Both the position numbers and the translations under genes were made by a program. The notes under the pieces were generated by a model. That model did not search any database, was not told the origin of the DNA, and saw only the letters and a program-made list of their open reading frames with translations. This document shows, in pieces, positions 6,147-12,064 of a stretch of DNA of 17,765 nt. How positions within the stretch are numbered: position 1 is the first letter of the stretch; every line of letters starts with the position of its first letter. Location of the stretch: assembly GCA_964478455.1 (NCBI GenBank), contig CAYZJD010000050.1:1-17765 (forward strand). Direction: 5' to 3'. Origin of the DNA: CAYZJD01 sp964478455 (GTDB lineage: Bacteria > Acidobacteriota > Terriglobia > Bryobacterales > Bryobacteraceae).

Positions 6147-8142
6147 GCTTCTTGGATACTTCGATCACTTCGGTCCGCGGGTACTGGAGTCTCACTTTGC
6201 TCGGCACAAGGCAGACCAGCGTGCCGAACACAAGCACCGCGAAGCCGAGCCAGATCCAGGAGACCAGCGGGAAGATGTAGGCCTGGAGCACGAACTTCTC
6301 CGGGTTCACGTTCGAGGGGCCTGCAAAGTTCAAGTACAGGTCTTCGTTCAGCCGCCGGCGAATGTCCACCTCATGAGTCTGCTGCTGGCTGGCCTTGAAG
6401 AAGCGGTTCTCAGGCTCCATCGTGTCCACGAGACTGCCGTTCCGCTTGACATCGATCGCCGCGTGCTGCCAGGAGTAGTTCTCATTGTCGCCTTCGCGGA
6501 TCTCTCGGACCGTCAGCTCATAGCGGCCCAACTGGAACGTGTCGCCCACGCTCACTTCCACCGTCCGGTCCTGGTTGAAGGCAGCGCCGGCGAAGCCGAT
6601 AAACATGAACACGATCCCCATGTGGACCAGGTAGCCGCCGTAACGGCGGGTGTTGCGGTGCGTCAGCTCGATCGCCGCCGCCGGCCAGTTGACGCCCGTC
6701 CGGGCACGGATCGCCTTCGCGCCTTTGTAGAACTCGACCGCCACCGTCCAGGCGACGAAAAGGCACAGCCCGAAGCACATCAGCGCATAGAAGTGCCGTA
6801 CGCCGGCGATGGCCAGCGTGGCCACCAGCACGATGGCGCCGGCCGTCGGCCATAGGAAGTTCCGCCGTAAGCTGTCCAGCGACGACCTCCGCCACGCAAT
6901 CAGCGGTCCGACCCCGGTCAGAAACAGAAGGAACAGCCCGATCGGGACATTGACCCGGTTGTAGAACGGCGGCCCGACCGTGATCTTCTCGCCAGTAACC
7001 GCCTCCGAGATCACGGGAAACAGCGTCCCCCACAGCACCGCGAAGCAGCTCGCCAGCAGGATGAGGTTGTTGAACAGGAAGCTCGACTCGCGCGAGACGA
7101 CGCTCTCCAGCCGCGCTTCTGTCTTCAAGTAATTCAGCCGGTCCAGAATGAAGTAGACCGTCACCGCGATGATGATCGCCAGGAACGACACAAAGTACTT
7201 GCCGATCGGCGACTGCGCGAACGCGTGCACCGAGCTAACCACGCCGCTCCGCGTCAGGAACGTTCCGAAGATGCAAAGGAAGAACGTGGCCGAAACCAGC
7301 ACCATGTTCCACACCTTCATCATTCCCTTCTTCTCCTGCATCATCACCGAGTGCAGAAACGCGGTCGCGGTGATCCACGGCAGCAGCGAGGCGTTCTCCA
7401 CCGGATCCCAGCCCCAGTAGCCGCCCCAGCCGAGCACGGCGTACGCCCAGCCGGCCCCCAGCAGGATGCCGCAGCTCTGGAACAGCCAGGTGACGATCGT
7501 CCACCGGCGCGTCGTGTGGATCCAGGCGTCGCCCGGCTGGCGCACGATCAGCGATCCCATCGCGAACGCGTAGGGCACCACGAAGCCCACGTAGCCGAGA
7601 TACAAGGTCGGCGGGTGAATCGCCATCGCCCAGTACTGAAGCAGCGGGTTCAGGCCCCGGCCGTCCGGCACGCTCGTGATTTCCCGTCCCACCGCCAGCA
7701 CCTGAAACGGGCTTACCACGAAGGCGTTCAGGATCAGGAAGAAGACCTGCGTGGCCATGATCGTGGCCGTCACGTACGGCATGATGGCGCGGTGTTTCTT
7801 GCGGTTCGTGAAGACCACCACCGCCGCGTAGCAGGAGAGCAGCCAGCTCCAGAAAAGCAGCGATCCTTCCTGCCCGCCCCACCAGGCGGCGAACTTGTAG
7901 AGAACCGGCATGGCGCGGTTGGTGTGTGAGGCGACATAACCCAGCCGGAAGTCCCCCTCGAGCAGCGCGTACACCAGCAGCCCTGACGCCAGCGTGATCA
8001 GGAACCAGACCGAGTAGACGGCCCGCTCCGCGCTAACGACCAGGAACGGTCTTCGCTTCCACGCGCCGATGACCGAACCGAGGAAAGCGTAAGCAGCCAG
8101 GCAGAACGCCAGAAGCAGAGCCAGGGATCCCAGGTTTTCCAT
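6127..8142 (-). CDS. ccmF: CcmF haem lyase (cytochrome c synthetase subunit)
   Basis: A 671-residue polytopic membrane protein, the core of the System I cytochrome c synthetase that takes haem from CcmE and ligates it to apocytochrome. The conserved WGGQEGSLLFW lies at 88-98 and the WWD-type motif GWGGYWGWDPVENASLLPW at 238-256. The four haem-handling histidines are recognisable: H176 (IHPPTLYLGY), H264 (FLHSV), H306 (VHAFA) and H507 (LVHMG), close to their E. coli spacing. A periplasmic beta-rich segment (about 525-625) precedes the last membrane helix. The gene starts 15 bases after ccmE and overlaps ccmH by 20 bases. All key residues are intact, so it should be functional. Confidence 0.97.
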   Translation of the reverse strand: MENLGSLALLLAFCLAAYAFLGSVIGAWKRRPFLVVSAERAVYSVWFLITLASGLLVYALLEGDFRLGYVASHTNRAMPVLYKFAAWWGGQEGSLLFWSWLLSCYAAVVVFTNRKKHRAIMPYVTATIMATQVFFLILNAFVVSPFQVLAVGREITSVPDGRGLNPLLQYWAMAIHPPTLYLGYVGFVVPYAFAMGSLIVRQPGDAWIHTTRRWTIVTWLFQSCGILLGAGWAYAVLGWGGYWGWDPVENASLLPWITATAFLHSVMMQEKKGMMKVWNMVLVSATFFLCIFGTFLTRSGVVSSVHAFAQSPIGKYFVSFLAIIIAVTVYFILDRLNYLKTEARLESVVSRESSFLFNNLILLASCFAVLWGTLFPVISEAVTGEKITVGPPFYNRVNVPIGLFLLFLTGVGPLIAWRRSSLDSLRRNFLWPTAGAIVLVATLAIAGVRHFYALMCFGLCLFVAWTVAVEFYKGAKAIRARTGVNWPAAAIELTHRNTRRYGGYLVHMGIVFMFIGFAGAAFNQDRTVEVSVGDTFQLGRYELTVREIREGDNENYSWQHAAIDVKRNGSLVDTMEPENRFFKASQQQTHEVDIRRRLNEDLYLNFAGPSNVNPEKFVLQAYIFPLVSWIWLGFAVLVFGTLVCLVPSKVRLQYPRTEVIEVSKKHAPIEK

Positions 8143-8157
8143 AGGACTTGCTCGGGA

Positions 8158-8583
8158 TCAGACGCCCGCGCGTTTGACGGCCTCTTGTCCCGAGCCGGGC
8201 TTCGCCTCGTACTTGGAAGCGCACTTGGCCTGGATCTTGTTCGCTCGAAAAACCCCGTCCCGGCCCAGCTTGCCGTCGGCCAGCGCCTGCGCCCCGTCGC
8301 GGAAGGTGTCCGGTAGCGGGTCCGTGCCGTCGTAGACGACTTGAAGCGTCCGATTTTCCTGGCGAAGCGTGAACCTCACTTCGCGCCCGGTGCGCACGAT
8401 CGAACCCGATTCCACGTCGCCGCCGACCCGCAGCCGCTTGCCCAGCGCGCCCTTGCCCATCTGCCCGAGTTCATCGATCGTCTTGTAGTAGGTCTTGCTT
8501 TCGCTAATGCCCCCAGCCGCCAGCCACACCAGAGTGCCGATAATGACCACAATCAAAGCCGCAAACTTCCCGTACGTCTTCAT
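8158..8583 (-). CDS. ccmE: CcmE haem chaperone, CxxxY variant
   Basis: A 141-residue haem chaperone. It has an N-terminal membrane anchor (about 6-24), an OB-fold (about 45-118, with GKRLRVGGDV, VRFTLRQ and LQVVYDGTDPLPDTFRDG) and a C-terminal flexible tail. CcmE normally binds haem covalently through a histidine in HxxxY. Here the motif is KCASKY, placing C121 where the histidine belongs, with Y125 conserved. Cys-type CcmE is known from some Deltaproteobacteria and archaea, and this copy belongs to that variant. It is the first gene of the Ccm operon. Its ATG lies 13 bases after an AAAGGG run. A gene starting at 8621 or 8657 runs the other way. Confidence 0.96.
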   Translation of the reverse strand: MKTYGKFAALIVVIIGTLVWLAAGGISESKTYYKTIDELGQMGKGALGKRLRVGGDVESGSIVRTGREVRFTLRQENRTLQVVYDGTDPLPDTFRDGAQALADGKLGRDGVFRANKIQAKCASKYEAKPGSGQEAVKRAGV

Positions 8584-8602
8584 AGAAGCCCTTTAACCTC
8601 AT

Positions 8603-8608
8603 AGTATA
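8603..8608 (-). promoter_or_regulatory. Putative -10 element for the ccm operon
   Basis: Reading the minus strand, TATACT lies about 20 bases before the ccmE ATG in the short divergent region between ccmE and the methyltransferase gene. It matches the sigma-70 -10 consensus at five of six positions. No good TTGACA-like -35 is seen at 16-18 bases further upstream, so the call is tentative. Confidence 0.3.
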
Positions 8609-8656
8609 GCGCCAAACCCAGTGATACCCTTTGCCTCAGGAGCCACGCACCACTTG

Positions 8657-9355
8657 ATGCGCGCTGAAACCGTCGCGGAACTCTGGCGGCAGAGGTCCTC
8701 CCGTCGCTGGGCCCGCCGCCTCTACCGCTTTCTCAAGCCCCCCGACCCGTTCATCACCAATCCCGACGAGCTGAGCATCGACGCTCCCCTGGGGCGGTGG
8801 AACCTCTACATCGGTGGGGCCGGCTCCGTGGTGGATGGCTACGTCAACGTGGACCTGTTCCCCTTAGCCGGGGTCGACGTGGCCGCCTCCGTCGAGCAAC
8901 TGCCGTTGCCCTCCGGCCTCTTCCAGCGGGTCGAGTGTGACGCGGTGCTCGAGCACGTTCGCCACCCGGAGTGCGCCATGGCCGAAATCGAGAGGGTGCT
9001 CGCCCCGGGCGGCTTCGCTCACCTGGTCGTCCCCTTCTGCCACCCGTTCCACGAGTACCCGGGCGACTACCACCGCTGGACGCTCGATGGCCTCAAGCAC
9101 TTGGCGGGCGGCCTCGAAGTCGTGGCCGCCGGCTGGCGCACCGGACCCACGGCCACCCTCCTCATCTTCGTGCTCGAATACGTCAAGGCCTGGCTGCCCT
9201 GGCGGCCGTTGCGGGCACTCGCCCACGGGATTCTCGGCTGGCTTCTCTTCCCCCTCCGCTACCTCGACCTGCCGCTGCGCCGTTCCCCCCGCGCCGGCCG
9301 CATCGGCAACCACTGCTACGTCTGGCTGAGAAAGATGCCTCTGCCCCGGCAGTGA
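8657..9355 (+). CDS. Class I SAM-dependent methyltransferase (type 11-like)
   Basis: A protein of 232 residues from this ATG, or 244 from a GTG at 8621. The SAM-binding motif is a degenerate LYIGGAGSVVDGYVNVDL. It is followed by EQLPLPSGLFQRVECDAVLEH and a typical LAPGGFAHLVVP post-loop, so the methyltransferase fold is clear. The C-terminal third is hydrophobic and aromatic (LIFVLEYVKAWLPW, GILGWLLFPLRYL), suggesting membrane association. Substrate unknown; relatives are often found with glycan or polyketide genes. AGGAG at 8638-8642 lies 14 bases before the ATG, so the start is uncertain. The last ~260 bases are repeated downstream (10615-10875), and the last ~80 bases a second time (11266-11348). 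Confidence 0.85.
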   Translation: MRAETVAELWRQRSSRRWARRLYRFLKPPDPFITNPDELSIDAPLGRWNLYIGGAGSVVDGYVNVDLFPLAGVDVAASVEQLPLPSGLFQRVECDAVLEHVRHPECAMAEIERVLAPGGFAHLVVPFCHPFHEYPGDYHRWTLDGLKHLAGGLEVVAAGWRTGPTATLLIFVLEYVKAWLPWRPLRALAHGILGWLLFPLRYLDLPLRRSPRAGRIGNHCYVWLRKMPLPRQ

Positions 9356-9375
9356 GCCGGCCTGTCCCGCTACAC
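9074..9375 (+). repeat. Methyltransferase 3'-end repeat, copy A (reference copy)
   Basis: This is the intact copy. Positions 9074-9334 match 10615-10875 (copy B), and 9293-9375, including the TGA and 20 bases beyond it, match 11266-11348 (copy C) with 5 differences in 83 bp. Past 9375, CCTGCGATG (9376-9384) resembles the CTGCGGATG that begins the membrane-protein gene after copy C, so the junction to the next gene also seems to have been duplicated. Confidence 0.88.
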
Positions 9376-9571
9376 CCTGCGATGAGCCCTACACCCAAGC
9401 ACCCAACCGAGCCGCAGACGAAGCGTCCTGCAGAACAGCACAACCAATCCTAAGCTCCCCGCAGAAGCGCTGCTGCTTTTCCGCACCCGCTTTCAAGTTC
9501 CGCAGGCTGCGGGTGATTGCGGCAGGGAAGTCGAAAGCAGGGATGTGCTGTTGGTATCCTGATTGCGGAGG
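9356..9571 (+). other. Intergenic region after methyltransferase
   Basis: No gene is recognised. An ATG at 9382 opens a 23-codon frame (MSPTPKHPTEPQ...) in the position matching the ATG of the membrane-protein gene after copy C, but its sequence is unrelated, so the reading frame was replaced just after the start. Composition becomes visibly less GC-rich towards the HEPN gene. No terminator hairpin with a T-run is seen. Confidence 0.5.
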
Positions 9572-9982
9572 ATGAACCGGCAGGAATTCCAAAGCTTGGC
9601 TCTTGAGCGGCTGGGCGATGCTCAGACTTTGCTCCTAGTCGGCCGATTTTCCTGTGCGTACTACATCGCCGGTTACGCTGTAGAGTGCGCGCTAAAGGCA
9701 TGCATCGCGCGGCAAACGAAACAGGATGATTTCCCGCCACGGGACGCAGGGAAGTACTACACGCACGACCTCGCGAAATTGCTCGACGGCGCTGCCCTTG
9801 CGGCGCATTTCACAGCGGAGGCAAGTCGGGATCCGAGTTTCAGGTCGAACTGGGCAGTCGTGAAAGACTGGGCCGAGGAGGCCAGGTATCAGAGTCACTC
9901 CCGACAGCAAGCGGAGGAACTGCTGGCTGCGATTACAGACGGTCAGCATGGAGTATTGCAATGGTTAAGAAGACATTGGTAG
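9572..9982 (+). CDS. HEPN-domain protein
   Basis: A 136-residue, almost wholly helical protein with HEPN-family landmarks: MNRQEFQSLALERLGDAQ, then CAYYIAGYAVECALKACIA (28-46), YTHDLAKLL (63-71), NWAVVKDWAEEARY (93-106) and a C-terminal VLQWLRRHW. HEPN proteins are often RNases in toxin-antitoxin or defence modules. The canonical Rx4-6H motif is not obvious; the nearest is R105-x3-H109, so RNase activity is doubtful. The ATG has GGAGG immediately before it, too close to be ideal, and a TTG at 9563 is possible. The gene overlaps the next by 22 bases. Codon use is less GC-rich than in the neighbours, consistent with transfer. Confidence 0.88.
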   Translation: MNRQEFQSLALERLGDAQTLLLVGRFSCAYYIAGYAVECALKACIARQTKQDDFPPRDAGKYYTHDLAKLLDGAALAAHFTAEASRDPSFRSNWAVVKDWAEEARYQSHSRQQAEELLAAITDGQHGVLQWLRRHW

Positions 9983-10572
9983 AAGAGCTCATCAGAGATG
10001 GTGAGGCACTTTTGCGCGAGCTCGACCGACAGGGTTTTCCTGTTGAGTCCATGTTTTGGATCGATCTGCCAGAGCAGGATTATTGGCGACTCGTGATCGC
10101 ATCACCCCTCGTGGGTGTCCAAGGAAGCACCGCCGCATATCGCCGCCTGCAGGAGATATTGCCCAACCTCGATTTGGCCGGGCTCGCACTGGAGGATATC
10201 GCACTTCTTCAACCTGATTCACCGCAGTTACGGTCTCTCCTTTCAATGGCAGAGGGTGGGAGCCGACTCGCGGTGGGAGCTGCATGGGTGGTCTTTGAAG
10301 AGGCCGTCGTTTACCGTTGGGTGGGCGCTTCGTTGAGAGGGGAGTTGAGTTGCGACCTCAGCTCCGAGCAGTTGACGCGCGCCTGGGACGCCGAGCGCAA
10401 GAGGTGCGGTCTTCCGGCGCTCCTAATTGACGTGGACGCACGCCGGGTCACGCTGCGATTTCACCCGCAACATGGACCTCTCAGCGGAATCGAGAACATG
10501 AAGCAACAATTTCACATCTCGTTGCGCAGACCGGACGCATTCCCACAATGTCAAGTGGACTGGCTGGTTTGA
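9961..10572 (+). CDS. Unknown partner of HEPN gene (203 aa)
   Basis: A 203-residue protein of unrecognised fold. The N-terminus has an amphipathic helix (LVEELIRDGEALLREL) followed by SMFWIDLPEQDYWRLVIASP, a pattern I associate with small proteins encoded beside HEPN genes. The middle contains helical and strand segments (AAYRRLQEIL; AVGAAWVVFEEAVVYRW). The C-terminus is beta-rich (VTLRFHPQHGPLSGIENMKQ). No nucleotidyltransferase GSxxxG...DxD motif is present, so it is not the usual MNT antitoxin. GGAG lies 7 bases before the ATG, and the start lies inside the HEPN gene, implying coupled translation. Its stop codon is in frame with the methyltransferase fragment that follows. Confidence 0.82.
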   Translation: MVKKTLVEELIRDGEALLRELDRQGFPVESMFWIDLPEQDYWRLVIASPLVGVQGSTAAYRRLQEILPNLDLAGLALEDIALLQPDSPQLRSLLSMAEGGSRLAVGAAWVVFEEAVVYRWVGASLRGELSCDLSSEQLTRAWDAERKRCGLPALLIDVDARRVTLRFHPQHGPLSGIENMKQQFHISLRRPDAFPQCQVDWLV

Positions 10573-10605
10573 ATCGGTTGCACGGGGCCTGCCCCTGTAC
10601 TCCTG

Positions 10606-10878
10606 GGCCACCGCCGCTGGACCCTCGACGGCCTCAGAGATCTCGCCGGCTCCCTTGAGGTCGTGGCCGCCGGCTGGCGCACCGGACCCACGGCCACCCT
10701 CCTCATCTTCGTGCTCGAATACGTCAAGGCATGGCTGCCCTGGCGACCGCTGCGGGCACTCGCCCACGGGATTCTCGGCTGGCTCCTCTTCCCCCTCCGC
10801 TACCTCGACCTGCCGCTGCGCCGTTCTCCCCGCGCCGGCCGCATAGGCAACCACTGTTACGTCTGGCTGAGAAAATAG
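10606..10878 (+). pseudogene. Methyltransferase C-terminal fragment, copy B
   Basis: An in-frame remnant of the C-terminal third of the 8657-9355 methyltransferase, from HRRWTLDGLRDLAG to GNHCYVWLRK followed by TAG. It has no start and no SAM-binding half. Against copy A the first 49 bases differ at 13 positions, with amino-acid changes. From VVAAGW to the final Lys only 8 bases differ in about 213, all synonymous, so the two proteins are identical there. This mosaic pattern indicates a formerly functional paralogue plus gene conversion, truncated recently. It follows the HEPN-partner stop directly in the same frame. The interval 10573-10993 contains no other gene; 10879-10993 shows nothing recognisable. 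Confidence 0.88.
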
Positions 10879-10993
10879 GGCGGCGACTCGTCAACCGGTC
10901 CCCGCTCGCTTCCACCCCAGCAGTTGAGATGGACGAATTGTCGAAAGCGTTATGCGGCCCCGTTGTCGCTTGACCTCGCGGAAGGGCTGGGGC

Positions 10994-11200
10994 TTAAGCC
11001 GCCCCAACCTCGACCTCGATGGTTCGAACCATGGGCGGACGTGTTGCTTGAGGAGGTTCGAAGTCGAGTTCTAGCGCTTCTTTCAAATTCGCGAGTGCCT
11101 CTTCTTCGGTCTCGCCCTGGCTGGCAACGTCGATTTCCAGACACTGCGAGACATACCACTTCCCCTCGCGCCAGACAGTTGCCGCGAACGGTCGCTTCAT
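10994..11200 (-). CDS. HicB-family antitoxin-like protein, orphan
   Basis: A 68-residue protein with the partial RNase H-like HicB fold: KRPFAATVWREGKWYVSQCL (2-21), EIDVASQGETEEEALANLKE (22-41), EALELDFE and a C-terminal RTIEVEVG. In HicAB systems this domain neutralises the small mRNA-cleaving toxin HicA. No HicA gene, with its GSH motif, is found on either side: the downstream 115 bases up to copy B encode nothing like it. It is therefore an orphan, or acts as an upstream-only remnant. It runs opposite to the surrounding fragments. The ATG lacks a clear Shine-Dalgarno sequence; a GTG 36 bases upstream is an alternative start. Confidence 0.8.
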   Translation of the reverse strand: MKRPFAATVWREGKWYVSQCLEIDVASQGETEEEALANLKEALELDFEPPQATRPPMVRTIEVEVGAA

Positions 11201-11265
11201 GGCTGTATTGTTCCACAGCGCAGTGTGCCACCCCACGGCCCGCAGAGGTTCTGCGTCGCCCTGTG

Positions 11266-11348
11266 GCCGGCCGCATCGGCAACCACTGCTACGTCTGGCT
11301 GAGAAAAGCGCCCCTGCCCCGGCAGTGAGCCGGCCGGTCCCGCTACAC
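11266..11348 (+). pseudogene. Methyltransferase terminus fragment, copy C
   Basis: Encodes the last 20 residues of the methyltransferase (AGRIGNHCYVWLRKAPLPRQ), the TGA stop and the following 20 bases. It aligns without gaps to 9293-9375 at 78 of 83 positions. No start or upstream coding part is present. It lies 11 bases before the ATG of the membrane-protein gene, so it probably marks the original 3' end of the methyltransferase that once preceded that gene. Confidence 0.85.
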
Positions 11349-11359
11349 TGAAGCTGCGG

Positions 11360-11707
11360 ATGGTGTTCATCGCTCGCACGCTAGCGCTGTTGTGGGCCGT
11401 GTTCTGGCTCTTCTTCTTCGTTGCCGAGTCGCTGGTGTGGCGCACGCCTGCGCTTGTGGCCGCGCCCTGGGTGGGCGCGGGCCTGCTGTTCGTGATCCTG
11501 GGACTGTTGCCCTGGCGCTGGGAAGTGGCCGGAGGCCTGCTGCTGGTGGTCGCCGGCTTGTTGACCGCAGTGGCCTACGCGATCTGGGCGCCGCCGGGGC
11601 TGCCTCTCGCCAGCCGCCTGATCACGACCGTCGCTCTCGGCGGGCCGCCGCTCGTGGCCGGGGTTCTCTTCCTGAAGCGCCATCGGACAGTGACCGCCGG
11701 GGCCTGA
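11360..11707 (+). CDS. Small multi-pass membrane protein (115 aa)
   Basis: A 115-residue hydrophobic protein with about four membrane segments (near residues 7-24, 33-50, 56-76 and 87-105) and a short basic tail (KRHRTVTAGA). I recognise no family. The proline/tryptophan-containing turns (LPWRW, WAPPGLP) suggest a compact four-helix integral membrane protein. The start is an ATG with CTGCGG before it and no strong Shine-Dalgarno sequence. The same junction sequence occurs after the intact methyltransferase stop at 9376-9384, suggesting this gene formerly lay directly downstream of it. Function unknown. Confidence 0.7.
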   Translation: MVFIARTLALLWAVFWLFFFVAESLVWRTPALVAAPWVGAGLLFVILGLLPWRWEVAGGLLLVVAGLLTAVAYAIWAPPGLPLASRLITTVALGGPPLVAGVLFLKRHRTVTAGA

Positions 11708-11866
11708 GACCGGCTCTAACGCAGTGAGTGGAGGAATACAGACCGCCGGGAAAGGCCGGCTCCCCAGCCCAGAGCTTCTCTAACGGAACAACAGTGAACT
11801 TGGAAAACAGACTGGCTCTGCTACACTCTCAGTGGGGCTCTGCACAAACAGCAGGAGGGATGAATC

Positions 11867-12061
11867 ATGTACAGTCTGCTTTCTCTGGTTCCAGTTTCTG
11901 CCATCGCGAGCAGGGAACTGCCGGCGCTCGGCGTGGCGCTGGTCATCGCCGAAGTCTTTTACAAGTTCCACTCGTTCATGCTCGAATGCGTCGCATTCCT
12001 GGCGACCTGGTACGGCTTGAGCTGGCTGATCGATCGCACCCTTCCGTCAGGGCGGAGGTGA
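11867..12061 (+). CDS. Small membrane protein (64 aa) ahead of beta-propeller gene
   Basis: A 64-residue protein with a hydrophobic stretch at about 19-32 (LPALGVALVIAEVF) and a stronger membrane segment at about 39-56 (LECVAFLATWYGLSWLI), ending in a basic tail. No family is recognised. AGGAGG at 11853-11858 lies 8 bases before the ATG, an ideal ribosome binding site and strong support for a real gene. The stop overlaps the Shine-Dalgarno sequence of the next gene, whose GTG begins 3 bases later, so the two are almost certainly co-translated. It might anchor or export the beta-propeller protein; that is a guess from position alone. Confidence 0.72.
   Translation: MYSLLSLVPVSAIASRELPALGVALVIAEVFYKFHSFMLECVAFLATWYGLSWLIDRTLPSGRR
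12054..12061 (+). promoter_or_regulatory. Ribosome binding site deciding the GTG start of the propeller gene
   Basis: GGAGGTGA, a full match to the anti-Shine-Dalgarno sequence, lies 3 bases before the GTG at 12065 and includes the TGA stop of the 64-residue gene. This supports the GTG start and stop-start coupling. Confidence 0.65.
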
Positions 12062-12064
12062 CCC

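Noticed and set aside
9961..10572. Partner gene as an MNT nucleotidyltransferase antitoxin
   Set aside because: No GSxRxGxxxxxSDxD-type motif is present anywhere in the protein.
10949..10955. GTTATGC resembling part of an integron attC site next to the HicB gene
   Set aside because: No matching partner core or long imperfect inverted repeat is found within the expected distance, and no integrase is in view.
10879..10993. Possible hicA toxin gene downstream of hicB
   Set aside because: The translated frames lack the GSH motif and double-stranded RNA-binding-like pattern of HicA and are interrupted within about 30 codons.
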